Of a stretch of 64,000 bases of DNA, positions 1 to 10,027 are shown one piece after another. Made by a program: the position numbers and the translations under genes. The stretch is from Stieleria mannarensis (lineage in GTDB: Bacteria; Planctomycetota; Planctomycetia; Pirellulales; Pirellulaceae), in assembly GCF_014154935.1 (NCBI RefSeq), contig NZ_JACEHH010000020.1, forward strand, positions 1-64,000, read 5' to 3'. A model generated the notes under the pieces. It saw only the letters and a program-made list of their open reading frames with translations. It ran no database searches and was not told where the DNA came from. How positions within the stretch are numbered: position 1 is the stretch's first letter; every line of letters starts with the position of its first letter.

Positions 1-252
1 CAATTCTATAGTGGTGCGGATGATTTGTGTCGCGGCTCCGCATAGTAACAATCAGGTGCGCCCGACCACCAAAGTGCCTATTGATTGCGGGTCGTCAATC
101 CAAGGCTGATGTGCCGCTTATTCATTCAATGGGTCCAGTTGTTCGTCACTTAGGCAAGTGATATGGTAATCCCTCTATACGAATACGATAGACGCTTCCG
201 CGTCGGGCTTTAAACAAAGAAGCCTTGCAACCAGTCACCGCCAGTCCAAAAC

Positions 253-1563
253 ATGAACTCCGCTTCGCCTTCTTCGAGTCCGTCGTCTCTGCGGCTGCTT
301 GAAAAAGTTGTATGCCCTCATTGCTGGGCAGAGTTCGCTTCTGAAGACGCAGTTTGGATCGCCACGCACGCGTCGCTCTATGGTGACGAAAAACTTGGTG
401 AAAGCGAGTTGCGGCGATTTCTTCCCTCGCGGTTCACGCCCGACAACCGGGCGATCGATCCCGAAGGATCCGAGGCTACCGAAACCGGTTGCCCGCAATG
501 TCACCTGAAGATTCCGCGTCGTTTGTTCGAAATCCCCGTGGCTTTCTTTTCTATCCTCGGAGCGCCGGGCAGCGGCAAGAGCTATCTGCTCGCTTCAATG
601 ATTTGGCAGGCACGGCGGTCGATGGCCGAGCGGTTTCAGATGCTGCTGACCGACGCCGACGCCGCGATGAATGCTAGGTTGATCGAGTACGAGGAACGTC
701 AGTTCCTCTCCAGTAGCCCTGACCAATTGACGTGGCTTCCCAAGACTGAAGAGCAAGGGACGTTGTACAACCGCGTTCAAATGGCCGACCGAGCCGTCAA
801 TCTTCCGCGCCCGTTCCTGTTTACGCTCACTCCCGGCGAAGGCCATCCAAACGAGGACAAGAGAGCGACCCTGTCGAGGGTGCTTTGCCTTTATGACAAC
901 GCAGGCGAATCGTTTTTGCCCGGCGCCGATGAATCGACCGGACCGGTCACCGGTCACTTGGCACGCAGTGAAGCGTTGCTGTTTTGCTTCGATCCGACGC
1001 AGGACCCTCGATTTCGCGCGGCATGCGCAGGGATGAGCAACGATCCACAAATGACTGGGGCGGGACGTTCGGGCGGGCAGACGATCCGCCAAGACAGCAT
1101 CTTGCTCGAAGCGATCAACCGGGTCCGCCAAAAAGCCGGGATGCGAGAAGACGAAAAGATCGGTGCGACGTTGGTCGTTTTGGTGACCAAATGGGACGCT
1201 TGGAAAAAACTACTGCCGGACATAACGACCGATCCGCCTTTCGGTAATGTTAATCGCGACCGTGAAGCGGTCGACGAAGACCGGATTCTTCAAACTTCCG
1301 GCAACCTTCGCGATCTGCTGCGTCGAACCTGTCCTGAATTGACTGCGGCGGCGGCGACGGTCAGCAGCGAGGTGATCTACATGCCGGTCTCCGCGACCGG
1401 GCGGCGACCGGAAGTGGACCCCGAGAGCGGACAGCTGGGCATCCGCCCCAAAGACATCCAGCCGCAATGGGCCGAGGTCAGCTTGATCTATTTGCTCGCT
1501 CGACGGTTCCGCGGACTGATCGACGTGGGACACCGAAAACAAGACACGGCGGGTCCGGAATAG
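253..1563 (+). CDS. Zinc-knuckle P-loop GTPase, DO-GTPase2/TRAFAC-like
   Basis: This 436-residue protein is a predicted cytoplasmic GTPase switch. Two zinc knuckles, CPHC (21-24) and CPQC (80-83), precede a Walker A motif GAPGSGKS (103-110). A switch II-like DNAGE follows at 215-219 and a base-recognition-like TKWD at 312-315. The order of zinc knuckles before the G domain matches the DO-GTPase2 family, which is usually encoded next to GAP1-type proteins, as here: the next gene starts 1 nt after this stop. It is the first gene of a seven-gene, closely packed + strand block. The ATG at 253 is the first in a low-complexity serine-rich N-terminus. GTPase assignment is from motifs; nucleotide specificity is inferred. 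Confidence 0.85.
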   Translation: MNSASPSSSPSSLRLLEKVVCPHCWAEFASEDAVWIATHASLYGDEKLGESELRRFLPSRFTPDNRAIDPEGSEATETGCPQCHLKIPRRLFEIPVAFFSILGAPGSGKSYLLASMIWQARRSMAERFQMLLTDADAAMNARLIEYEERQFLSSSPDQLTWLPKTEEQGTLYNRVQMADRAVNLPRPFLFTLTPGEGHPNEDKRATLSRVLCLYDNAGESFLPGADESTGPVTGHLARSEALLFCFDPTQDPRFRAACAGMSNDPQMTGAGRSGGQTIRQDSILLEAINRVRQKAGMREDEKIGATLVVLVTKWDAWKKLLPDITTDPPFGNVNRDREAVDEDRILQTSGNLRDLLRRTCPELTAAAATVSSEVIYMPVSATGRRPEVDPESGQLGIRPKDIQPQWAEVSLIYLLARRFRGLIDVGHRKQDTAGPE

Positions 1564-1564
1564 C

Positions 1565-4249
1565 ATGTCCAATAGTAGCGAATTGGTTTATACGTCCGCG
1601 CCGCGAGGTCTCCGCCCAGGGAGCCGCGGATTCTGTACGGTCGCAATGTCCGAAAGCATGCCGGCCGGGCTGATCGGGCCGCTGGAAAGTCTGTCGGCGT
1701 ATCACCCCGCCGATACGCAAGGGCCTTCTCCGATCAACTACATGCACGTGCAAATAAAGGTGGCCGGACGACCGGTCAATGTACTGTCGAGGATCGCCGA
1801 ATCGCCGCCGGATTATACCGGCCGAACCAACAAGATCGCTCATCATGTCATAGTTGCCGCGGCCGACCGGGCCGTTGGTGGGCCAGCCGCGGTGCTGCGT
1901 CAACCGGGTTTCGCCATTGAGACTTGGGATGGTGAGGTTCGGAAGATTCCCGAGCCGAAAACGATTCCGCAGGCCGACTCTCCACCCCGGATCGCCCAAA
2001 CCTGGGCCGAACAAAGTGGCGACGCCGGATGGGCGGGGACGGTTGCTTCGGTCTTCGATAGCCAAACTCCCGGTGCCCCACTCTATTTGATTTACCGGCC
2101 CGATCAAAACGCCGAATTGTTGGCCTTGGTTGACGAAGCGATTTGCCTGCTTCCCGAGCCGAAGCGTTGGAACGCCACCTTTTCCACCCACACCAGCGAG
2201 TTGCCGCCGGGAGTCGATTGTCGCTTGCGTTGCTTGGTCGCGGGTTCCCCCGAGGCATTAGCGCTACCACGCTCGGCGATGAAACTTGATTTAGCCTCCG
2301 GGAACTTGGGCACTCCGCCGCCTGGTCCGCTGGTCGACGCTGCCCGTTCGGGACGTCTCGCTCTGCCCGAAATTGTCCGTCCGGCCGCCGTGCCAGCCGC
2401 ATCGACTCACGGGCAAACGGAGATCCTTCAACCTACCCTTCAAACGCCCGTTTCCGATGCGAAAGGACCCGAGTTGCCGGTATCACCACCGCAACCCATC
2501 CTGGCCACCCTCCCGCCGCCGTTCCAACCGAAAGCTTCGCCGACTGAAAACCATGCCTGGACTCTCCTCGCCATCGCGGTGGTGGTGCTGCTGTGCCTCG
2601 GCGGGGCTGCCGCGATGTTTTTTTTACAGGACGATTCAGACGTCTTGCTGGCCGAACTGAACGCTGCGGCCGGTATCGAGAACTTACCCGATGTGGACGT
2701 TTCCACGAAGGTTCTGCCGGAACCCGACGTCGAGTTAGAGCCGGAACCCGATATGGAACCCGAGTCGGCGGAGGATGCCAAGATCAATGATAAAGGCGGC
2801 GAGCGGAAAAATGCTGACGAAACGGATCGGCAATCGCGCGAAGAACTCGCTAAGAAAATACTCGCCGCCGAAGCCTTCTTGAGCGACGACCACGAAAACT
2901 CCATCACCAAGTTTTCCAACGAAATTGAAGACGATCTGCAAGTGCTCGCCGAACAAAAGAAACAGCTCAAGGAACTTTCCCTACAGCCAACCGAAGATCA
3001 ATTGGCCACATGGGTACGAGCCGACGACAGTATGGAACAACTTACCCGTTTCATTGACACCCGAAAGAATGACGTCGACACGTTGAAGAAACATCGAACT
3101 TTGAAAGATCTTCGAGACCAACGGGAGCGTCTGGCCAGCGAGCTGAAAGCGTGGAATCGCGAAGCAAAAAAGTGGGAACACGAAAAAGGGAAACAGCCAG
3201 AACTAGTCCTGTTGGTTTCTAATAGACTCAAGGTCGATCAAACGATCAAGAAGGTTCGCGCGACCGCGGAGAGGCACCTGCAACAGTCAATGACCAGCCT
3301 ATTGGATCGATATAAAGAACGATCGGCTGAAAACAATCAACTCGCCGCCTCGATCGAAGAGAAACTGGATTCGTTGCATGAGAAGTTGGCTGCTGATCTC
3401 AAACGCCGTCGCGATTCGCATCGCCTGGCTATCTACTTCGATGGCAACTCCAGGCGCCACGAGGATCGGCTTCAGATCAAGCCACGCTGCGAGATCGTTT
3501 TGAGCCCGAACAATCTTCAAGCTATCGATCGATTGAGTGTTGACGACAGCAGGCCAATTCCGCTGAGCCAATCGAGCGATGACGTGAAGCTGCCTGGGAG
3601 ATATGAAGGATGGCTCGCAGTCATGCGTGGTGATTCTGGAGTCATCTTGAAACTCAATCCGAGGACAATCCCGCCGGCTATGCGCAAGCTGCATCCGATG
3701 CTGCAGCAGCTCGACCGATTCGTCAAACAACAAGATAAGGCTTTCGAGTCGAGCGGAAGTCTTCAAGCAACATTCGAAGCCAACTGGGCCAAGGTCAATA
3801 GCGAAATAAATCAATTTCGCAGGCAATTTTTAAATGACGAGGATGAGCAAAAAAAAGTTCAAAGGTGGAATAACGCTGTGAAGCAAATGAAACAGTTATT
3901 TACCCAATCACCCGCCAAGGAACTCGACGACTTGTACATTGAACAAACTGGTACAACGGCGGAAGATTTGCGATCGATCAAATCAAACATCGCGGAAGTC
4001 TTTACGAGATTCGTAACGCCGGACGTGCCGATCGGAAGTAAGATCGAATCGCACATTAAGAACCTTGAAATGCTTCGGGACGACTACCGTCAACTCAAAA
4101 CCAACACCGGCTTGTTGGATTTCGAAGGAACCCTCGTTTTTGGCAACGCTTCGGGAAGTCGTTTGGGACAGTCCTCGTTTGAGACCATCGAAACTTACGA
4201 ATTGTTCTTCATTCCAGAATTGGTCTATGGCCCACCACCCAAAGAATAA
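1565..4249 (+). CDS. GAP1-N2 domain protein with TM segment and coiled coils
   Basis: This 894-residue protein starts with a GTPase-associated protein 1 type 2 domain (about residues 5-245). It carries the recognisable YTSAPRGL and GFCTVA motifs and a GRTNKIAHHV motif near residue 86. A proline-rich linker follows, then one transmembrane helix (about 331-354), an acidic stretch, and a long Glu/Lys-rich region predicted to be coiled coil up to about residue 600. The C-terminal part is helical with no recognised domain. GAP1-N2 proteins are predicted partners or activators of DO-GTPase2 enzymes. The membrane anchor implies the GTPase is recruited to the inner membrane. Start ATG lies 1 nt after the GTPase stop, suggesting translational coupling. 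Confidence 0.8.
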   Translation: MSNSSELVYTSAPRGLRPGSRGFCTVAMSESMPAGLIGPLESLSAYHPADTQGPSPINYMHVQIKVAGRPVNVLSRIAESPPDYTGRTNKIAHHVIVAAADRAVGGPAAVLRQPGFAIETWDGEVRKIPEPKTIPQADSPPRIAQTWAEQSGDAGWAGTVASVFDSQTPGAPLYLIYRPDQNAELLALVDEAICLLPEPKRWNATFSTHTSELPPGVDCRLRCLVAGSPEALALPRSAMKLDLASGNLGTPPPGPLVDAARSGRLALPEIVRPAAVPAASTHGQTEILQPTLQTPVSDAKGPELPVSPPQPILATLPPPFQPKASPTENHAWTLLAIAVVVLLCLGGAAAMFFLQDDSDVLLAELNAAAGIENLPDVDVSTKVLPEPDVELEPEPDMEPESAEDAKINDKGGERKNADETDRQSREELAKKILAAEAFLSDDHENSITKFSNEIEDDLQVLAEQKKQLKELSLQPTEDQLATWVRADDSMEQLTRFIDTRKNDVDTLKKHRTLKDLRDQRERLASELKAWNREAKKWEHEKGKQPELVLLVSNRLKVDQTIKKVRATAERHLQQSMTSLLDRYKERSAENNQLAASIEEKLDSLHEKLAADLKRRRDSHRLAIYFDGNSRRHEDRLQIKPRCEIVLSPNNLQAIDRLSVDDSRPIPLSQSSDDVKLPGRYEGWLAVMRGDSGVILKLNPRTIPPAMRKLHPMLQQLDRFVKQQDKAFESSGSLQATFEANWAKVNSEINQFRRQFLNDEDEQKKVQRWNNAVKQMKQLFTQSPAKELDDLYIEQTGTTAEDLRSIKSNIAEVFTRFVTPDVPIGSKIESHIKNLEMLRDDYRQLKTNTGLLDFEGTLVFGNASGSRLGQSSFETIETYELFFIPELVYGPPPKE

Positions 4250-4263
4250 CGACTGAGCCATTC

Positions 4264-7200
4264 ATGTCCGCCATCACCCGTCGCGTCAATCGACTACTCG
4301 ACAGCCACAGTATCTCCGAAGAAGATGTTCGCGAGATCCTTGAGCTATACGAAGCTGAACTGTCGATCGTAAATAAGAAACTCGGCGATGCCGTCGATTT
4401 GGTCCGTCGCGGACTCCGCAGCGAGGCAATGGCGATTATCGGTTCGTCGCCCTCGTTGATCGATCGAGCTAACGAGCTATCCATCCCGCGGCTCGATGAG
4501 CTGATGGAATTAGTAGAACTTTATGACCTTCCTCCCATCTCAGTCGTCGATACCGAAGCAATCGAATTGCTTGGTGACGCGATGCTCGAGTTGCAATCGA
4601 TCGACGGGTTGCTCAGGCGTCATCGCAAACTCGTCTTAGCTCGCGCGCCATTGGTCTGGCGACTGCGAACGCTTCGGGCGATAGCCGCGGCCGACCCGAC
4701 CAGCCCCCACTGGCTTGATGACATCGACACGCACGAGAACGCGAGGTTGAAAGAGCTTTCCGCCGACGTCCAACAAGCCATTCAGTCCGACGACATGGCG
4801 AAGTTGATGTTATTGAAAAAGGAACTCGCTGAAACTTGGCAGACCGCTCCGCCAGCCTCGTTGCAGACAGCAGTCAATCGCCATATCCAACAACTGCGTT
4901 TGGCAGAAAAGCAAAAAGAGTTGATCATCGCTGCCGGCGCGATTAAGGAATCCATGGGCCAATTCGACGAAGCGGGAGCCTGTCAGGCGGCGGTCCGCTA
5001 CGGTACGCTACGGGACAAAATCGTTGAGCAATTCGGTCCGTCATCGGTCGCTGCTGAAGCCGAACTGATCGCGCGCCCGGGACTGGAGTATGTCGCCGAG
5101 TTGACTGCCGAAAAGCAACGCGTCGCGGCGCGGCATTCGGCTATCGCGGTGCTCGAAAACACGATGGATCGTACCAACGCTACCGTTTCGCAAATTGAAT
5201 CCGCGTACCAAAAAGCGATCACGTTCGACGAACCGCTGCCGCCGGAATTGTTCAATCGATACCGGGCGACGATCGACGACCTAAAAACCCGTGGAAAACG
5301 AAAATTCCAATTCGCCGTCGGAGGCGTGGCGGTTGCGACACTGCTGTTGATCGGTCTCCTGGTGACGTGGCAAATCCGGCGAAGTTACGCTGAGAAGGTC
5401 GCTACGGTGTCCGGTCAACTTCGCCGGCTCTTGGATTCCGGAGCCGTGGACGAAGCGAATCAGTTCATCGAAGCGGTCCGGCGATCGCAACCCGAACTGG
5501 CATCGGATCCGATTGTGGCTGAACTGATTGTCCTGCATCAATCGATGACGCAAAGTGAAAAGGAGAGGAGGGCACGTTTCGCTCAACAGATGGTCGAATT
5601 AGAAGCCGTCGACGACCAGGCACTTGAGCCATCGGCACTATCTCGATTGGAAGCGCAAGCGACCACCGACGACGAAAAACTTCGCATTCTGAAACAACGC
5701 GACCGATACGAACGTTTCGCCAACAACCGACGAAAGAATCACACTGAATCCTTGATCGGTGCGCTTAGAGAAACCGGCGACATCGTGACCCAACAATCCC
5801 AAAGCACGCTCGACGAATTCGCACTTGATGATCTGCGCGAAGGGGCCGACAAGCTTGACGAATTGACCGACAGGATTAATCGTAGCCTCGCCGAGTTTTC
5901 CTACGCCAGCCTTTCAGCGAAACAGGAGGGAGAAAACCAGATCCGACGCATCGACGCGTTGAAGACCCGCATGAAGGAGCAGGGATTGGCGCTCGTTCAG
6001 TCCGCCGACGCGATGGAAGATCTGCTAGCTGCCCGATCATTGCCGAACTTGAAATCACGGATGGAAGATTTCGTCTCTAAACTTCCCCTTGATCGAAAAT
6101 CCGAAGCGTTTGGTCAAACGCTCGATTCAGCCGAGTTCTGGCAAACGGCAGAGCTTTGGAATTCGCACGTCCGCCGGGTGCAGGACGTCTTTGCCAAACA
6201 ACTTGACCCAGAATCGGTTTCGATCGCAGCGGAGTCCGGCGAAGAATTTTTCAATGTCTGTGTCACACCGCCGTTTGAAATTCCGGCATCAGTGCGGTCT
6301 TGTATCGATCAGGCCGAAAATCGGCGGGCGATTTTGGATCAGTTCGAGAGCTTTCTGGATCGGTCACTATTTTCGCAAATCATCTCCGTAACGCAGAAGG
6401 ACGGCCAGGGAGAACGGGTCTATATCTACAAGAACTACTACGACAGCGAGCGAGATAAATTCTCGATCGGCGCCAACCAAAAATTGCTCTCGCGGGTCGA
6501 AGTCATCCAAACTGGCGACGGTGCAATCGAACAGGAAACGCTCGACACGCCGCTGGTGATCGAACTGGAACCGGCCGCTAGCGTCGCTACGCTGAAGGCG
6601 AAGTGGAAAGCGGCCCGCGCCGATGCCTTGGCCAATTGGGACGGCCTAATGCTTAAGTGGCTAGCCGACCTGTGTCATCGCGAAAAACTCGATGCGACCG
6701 TTAAAGAGATCTTATTGGCTCAAGCGATTGAAAAGATCATGGAAGGTTCGGCGGCCAGGGATCAATTCGCCAAGATCCACCTTTCCCTCGTCGCCCGCCG
6801 GGCGGCTTGGGACGATTGGTATCGGCCGGCGGCGCGTTCGGTCCGGCCAACCGATTTAATCGTCCAGAAGATCATGCCGGCTTTGGCCGCGATTTATCGC
6901 GGCCATCACGACCCACGCCACGAGCTGAAAACAATGGCACGAATGCGTATCCGACCGATTGGGATATGGGACGTTGTTGGCAGGTCCAAGTTGAGCAATC
7001 CGGCGTCCACGCGGGTCGTTCACTACTGGGAACCGAGAGAATCTTTGCGGTCGGGATTCTTGATGGTCGTTCGCCGCGATGTGACCGATCCGCTCAAGTG
7101 CCAATGGATTCCCATCGGAAAATTCGAAGAGGGCCAAATAAAAGTGACCGACTCATCAATCACCATGACCGCCGGGGAACCGATTTTCCTCACCAGCGGA

Positions 7201-7266
7201 ATCGAAACGCCTGTGGCTTTAAATCTGCCCCGCGACTCTTATTCATTGGTGAGCGTGTCACGATGA
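4264..7266 (+). CDS. Large single-pass helical membrane protein, unknown function
   Basis: I do not recognise a catalytic domain in this 1000-residue protein. About 340 mostly helical N-terminal residues, rich in Glu, Leu and Arg, are followed by one transmembrane helix (about 343-366). About 450 residues with coiled-coil character come next, then a more mixed C-terminal part with Trp and Tyr that may be globular. The layout mirrors the second half of the GAP1 protein 15 nt upstream, so it may be a scaffold connecting the GTPase module to the proton channel encoded downstream. Its stop codon overlaps the next start (ATGA at 7263-7266), which supports a common transcript. Function is inferred from context only. 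Confidence 0.75.
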   Translation: MSAITRRVNRLLDSHSISEEDVREILELYEAELSIVNKKLGDAVDLVRRGLRSEAMAIIGSSPSLIDRANELSIPRLDELMELVELYDLPPISVVDTEAIELLGDAMLELQSIDGLLRRHRKLVLARAPLVWRLRTLRAIAAADPTSPHWLDDIDTHENARLKELSADVQQAIQSDDMAKLMLLKKELAETWQTAPPASLQTAVNRHIQQLRLAEKQKELIIAAGAIKESMGQFDEAGACQAAVRYGTLRDKIVEQFGPSSVAAEAELIARPGLEYVAELTAEKQRVAARHSAIAVLENTMDRTNATVSQIESAYQKAITFDEPLPPELFNRYRATIDDLKTRGKRKFQFAVGGVAVATLLLIGLLVTWQIRRSYAEKVATVSGQLRRLLDSGAVDEANQFIEAVRRSQPELASDPIVAELIVLHQSMTQSEKERRARFAQQMVELEAVDDQALEPSALSRLEAQATTDDEKLRILKQRDRYERFANNRRKNHTESLIGALRETGDIVTQQSQSTLDEFALDDLREGADKLDELTDRINRSLAEFSYASLSAKQEGENQIRRIDALKTRMKEQGLALVQSADAMEDLLAARSLPNLKSRMEDFVSKLPLDRKSEAFGQTLDSAEFWQTAELWNSHVRRVQDVFAKQLDPESVSIAAESGEEFFNVCVTPPFEIPASVRSCIDQAENRRAILDQFESFLDRSLFSQIISVTQKDGQGERVYIYKNYYDSERDKFSIGANQKLLSRVEVIQTGDGAIEQETLDTPLVIELEPAASVATLKAKWKAARADALANWDGLMLKWLADLCHREKLDATVKEILLAQAIEKIMEGSAARDQFAKIHLSLVARRAAWDDWYRPAARSVRPTDLIVQKIMPALAAIYRGHHDPRHELKTMARMRIRPIGIWDVVGRSKLSNPASTRVVHYWEPRESLRSGFLMVVRRDVTDPLKCQWIPIGKFEEGQIKVTDSSITMTAGEPIFLTSGIETPVALNLPRDSYSLVSVSR

Positions 7267-8213
7267 GTTCCACCACTGATGCCGAAGAAAAATTCCAGAT
7301 CCGTCGTCAGGGACGTCGTCTCGGTCCTTTTAGCCGATCCCAGATCGATCGCATGATCGCGCGGCAAAAATTGGGCCCCAAGGATGAAATTAGCCCGGCC
7401 GGAAACAATCAATGGCAGAGGATCGATCAGTGGCAATTGAATCAACAAGGCCCCGTCGAGTCGGCATCAACGATCGATGACGCCATCGCCAAAGCCCCCA
7501 ACCCTCCTAAGGCTGTCGGTGTTTCCAGCCCGCCTTCGGATTCCGCCAGTGCGGGTGACGCCGCGGCGGGTGATTGGTACTTCGCCATCGACGGTGATCG
7601 ACAGGGTCCTTTCGACGAGCATACATTGGGAAGGTGGATCAGCGAAGGACACATCAATGCCCAAACGCTCGTTTGGCGCAGTGGCATGCAAGATTGGACG
7701 CCCGCCCGCGAAGTATTGCCGGCCGCACTGGTATCGTTTCCGTCATCCGGGACCGGCGATCCGGCGTCGAACGTCGTGCCGAACTTCGCGTCGTCCTCAG
7801 CCGCAACCGATCCGGGCGATGGCGGTTATGCGCTGCGTGATTTGCATTCGCGACGCTTGTTTTGGATGCTGACGGTTTGTGTCATCACCTACATATTCGC
7901 AGCCGAATCGTTCGCTGTGGGGCTCTTTCAAATCTACACCGCGGTGGTTATTAGGCGCGTTGGAAGCGTCGGCTTGGTTGCACTATGGGCCGTTAGCTCA
8001 CTGGTCTTCGCCAGCTTGCTGCTGATGGCGGCCGTCGAAATGACCAAGCTGCTCTCAATGATGAACCGTCGACGCGGATCGGAAGACCCCGTCGCCGTCG
8101 CCCGGCACGAACACCGCGTCTGGTTGTTTGCCGGACTATCAACAGCGTTCATCGTCGCCAATCAAATCGTCTTTGCAATCTTTTTGTTGTTCACCATTGC
8201 CCAAGCGACTTAG
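7263..8213 (+). CDS. Tandem GYF_2-domain membrane protein
   Basis: The 316-residue product has two GYF_2-type domains. The first is degenerate (about 11-58, RRLGPFSRSQID). The second is canonical (about 103-150, with WYFAIDGDRQGPF and a conserved GMQDW). A low-complexity linker leads to a hydrophobic C-terminal region with about four transmembrane helices (about 200-315). GYF_2 domains bind proline-rich ligands; the proline-rich linker of the GAP1 protein (residues 270-325) in the same block is a possible partner. The ATG at 7263 overlaps the previous stop; an in-frame extension back to 6807 would lie inside the previous gene and is rejected. Confidence 0.85.
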   Translation: MSSTTDAEEKFQIRRQGRRLGPFSRSQIDRMIARQKLGPKDEISPAGNNQWQRIDQWQLNQQGPVESASTIDDAIAKAPNPPKAVGVSSPPSDSASAGDAAAGDWYFAIDGDRQGPFDEHTLGRWISEGHINAQTLVWRSGMQDWTPAREVLPAALVSFPSSGTGDPASNVVPNFASSSAATDPGDGGYALRDLHSRRLFWMLTVCVITYIFAAESFAVGLFQIYTAVVIRRVGSVGLVALWAVSSLVFASLLLMAAVEMTKLLSMMNRRRGSEDPVAVARHEHRVWLFAGLSTAFIVANQIVFAIFLLFTIAQAT

Positions 8214-8222
8214 AGTCAGCCG

Positions 8223-9158
8223 ATGCAACCGTCCAGTTCGCCTTCGCCCGAGCGTTTGTCCGTCCGCCGAGGCGACCCCGAAGCGTTGTTCGGCTTATCG
8301 CCCTCAGCGGGGACGTCCGTTCGTACCGCGTTCTGCGGTTTAATCGCGTTGATCCTGACCGTGGCATTCTTTGGTGTTCTTTCATCGCTGCCCGTGAGCC
8401 CCTTCCGATCGATGATGATGGATCGCGGACCAACGCAATACGCTGCGGTGTTATTGGGTTTTTGGACGGTTGTGATATTGATCTTCAAACGCATGAAACT
8501 CTCGGTCCAACGCCGTGCGTTAGACCGCCCCGTTGTGCCGGAAAACCAACGCTTCGTGCTCACCCGCCAGACCGCCCCCGACGTGCTAACTACGATCCAT
8601 GCTATCGCAGACTTCCCCGACCAATTCCTCGTCTTTCGGAGAATCTTGATCGCCCTGTCGAGCTTGAAAAATCTGGGGCGCATCGGCGACGTCGATGAGG
8701 TGCTGCAAACAATGGCTGATCGCGACGAATCGGCTTCGGCGACGTCATTTGGAATGCTTTCCGGCTTCCTGTGGGCGATCCCGGTGTTAGGGTTTATCGG
8801 AACCGTCCTGGGGCTTGCAGGCGCGATTGGCAATTTCTCCTCCCTGTTGACAGACGACAGTGACGTGGCGGGGATCATCGGTTCGCTGCGTGAGGTGACC
8901 GGCGGACTATCGACGGCGTTCGAGACGACGTTGGTCGCGTTGGTCATCGCGTTATTCTTGCAGCTTTGGATTACGGTGCAGAAGAAGGCCGAAGAGGAGT
9001 TCTTGGATCAGTGCCAAGATTACTGCCTCAACCAAATCGTTTCCCGCATGCGGGCCGACGACATCACGCAAGACCGTCAGGACGCCCCGCCGGAATTGAA
9101 TCCGCCGTCGTCATCATCATCGCGCGTGCCGGTCGCGGCTTCCGAGATGGGGGATTGA
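8223..9158 (+). CDS. MotA/TolQ/ExbB-type proton channel subunit
   Basis: This 311-residue inner-membrane protein has four predicted helices (about 33-54, 73-91, 178-204, 232-252). The second helix pair carries the family signature: a Gly-rich GFIGTVLGLAGAIGNF segment and GGLSTAFETTLVAL. In ExbB/TolQ/MotA this region forms the pentameric channel wall that couples proton flow to movement of the partner helix. The cytoplasmic loop between helices 2 and 3 (about 92-177) has the usual size. The gene ends with TGATG, overlapping the next start, and the next two genes encode the expected single-pass partners. It therefore probably powers the envelope complex encoded by the whole block. Confidence 0.88.
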   Translation: MQPSSSPSPERLSVRRGDPEALFGLSPSAGTSVRTAFCGLIALILTVAFFGVLSSLPVSPFRSMMMDRGPTQYAAVLLGFWTVVILIFKRMKLSVQRRALDRPVVPENQRFVLTRQTAPDVLTTIHAIADFPDQFLVFRRILIALSSLKNLGRIGDVDEVLQTMADRDESASATSFGMLSGFLWAIPVLGFIGTVLGLAGAIGNFSSLLTDDSDVAGIIGSLREVTGGLSTAFETTLVALVIALFLQLWITVQKKAEEEFLDQCQDYCLNQIVSRMRADDITQDRQDAPPELNPPSSSSSRVPVAASEMGD

Positions 9159-10027
9159 TGCGTCGAAAAATCAGCGGCCCCGGGATATCGTTCTTTGCCT
9201 TTCAAGACATCATCACCGCCGTGGTCGGGATCTTCATCCTGATCACGTTGATTATGGTCTTGGAATTGCTTGAAAAGGTCGACGCAGCTTCGCGCACTCC
9301 CGCAGGAGACGCCGCCGCGGTTACGCGAGTCATTGACCAGACCCGAGCCGACGCTGATGCAATCGAAGGCCAACTACAACAAATGCGGCAGCGTCAACAA
9401 ACAGAGAATCAGGCGATCGCGATGTCAGCGACCGTGACGGAGGAACAACTGCTCGAGCGAATCAAAGAACAACAACGTCGCAACGAACAGCTCGCCGCAC
9501 AGATCGCCGCCGTCGAGCGACAACTCGAGGACGCCGAGTCGAGGTACCAATCCGCCCGACTCCAAGCGGACGCCGCGACTCGGAAGATCGAAGCGGAAAA
9601 TCGGCGGGTTTCATCGCAGGTCGCCGAATTTAAAACTCGCACCCAAAAGCTTGCAGGCAACAAGACCCCACTTTACAACGACAGACTGCGAGACGGACGC
9701 GCCTTGGTCATCGTGCGTATAGGTGAGCATCCCACTAAGGCGACACGCATTTCGATGCGGGAGGGCGATCGTGAGACCAATCGCGCGTTTGTAGGAATCA
9801 AAGATTTGATCAACGCGATCAAACAGCGTGACGCTCGTAAGTCTCACTACATGGTTTTGGTCGCGCCCGGAGGTGCGAAAGATTTTCATACCTTGCGAGA
9901 ATACTTCGATTCAACGCATGGTTCCTCATTGTTCGGCTATCATTATCTCCCCACGTCCATTCGTTATGGATTTGATGTCATCGGTGGAGACGCGGACATT
10001 CAGCTGCTATTCGAATTGGGTGAATGA
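9158..10027 (+). CDS. ExbD/TolR-like single-pass partner, first paralogue
   Basis: The 289-residue protein has a short basic N-terminus and one transmembrane helix (about 14-37). Asp17 sits at the helix entrance (FAFQDIITAV), the position of the proton-carrying Asp of ExbD, TolR and MotB. A long Gln/Arg/Glu-rich coiled coil (about 50-165) and a C-terminal globular domain (about 175-289) follow, which should lie in the periplasm. Start ATG 9158 overlaps the upstream stop; the longer frame from 8966 is rejected because it lies within the channel gene. The coiled coil is much longer than in ExbD (about 140 residues in total). Assignment rests on topology, the Asp and the neighbour, not on strong sequence similarity. 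Confidence 0.75.
   Translation: MRRKISGPGISFFAFQDIITAVVGIFILITLIMVLELLEKVDAASRTPAGDAAAVTRVIDQTRADADAIEGQLQQMRQRQQTENQAIAMSATVTEEQLLERIKEQQRRNEQLAAQIAAVERQLEDAESRYQSARLQADAATRKIEAENRRVSSQVAEFKTRTQKLAGNKTPLYNDRLRDGRALVIVRIGEHPTKATRISMREGDRETNRAFVGIKDLINAIKQRDARKSHYMVLVAPGGAKDFHTLREYFDSTHGSSLFGYHYLPTSIRYGFDVIGGDADIQLLFELGE

Noticed and set aside
8966-9157. An N-terminal extension of the first ExbD-like protein
   Set aside because: It lies inside the channel gene in another frame, is low complexity, and the ATG at 9158 gives the expected short cytoplasmic N-terminus.
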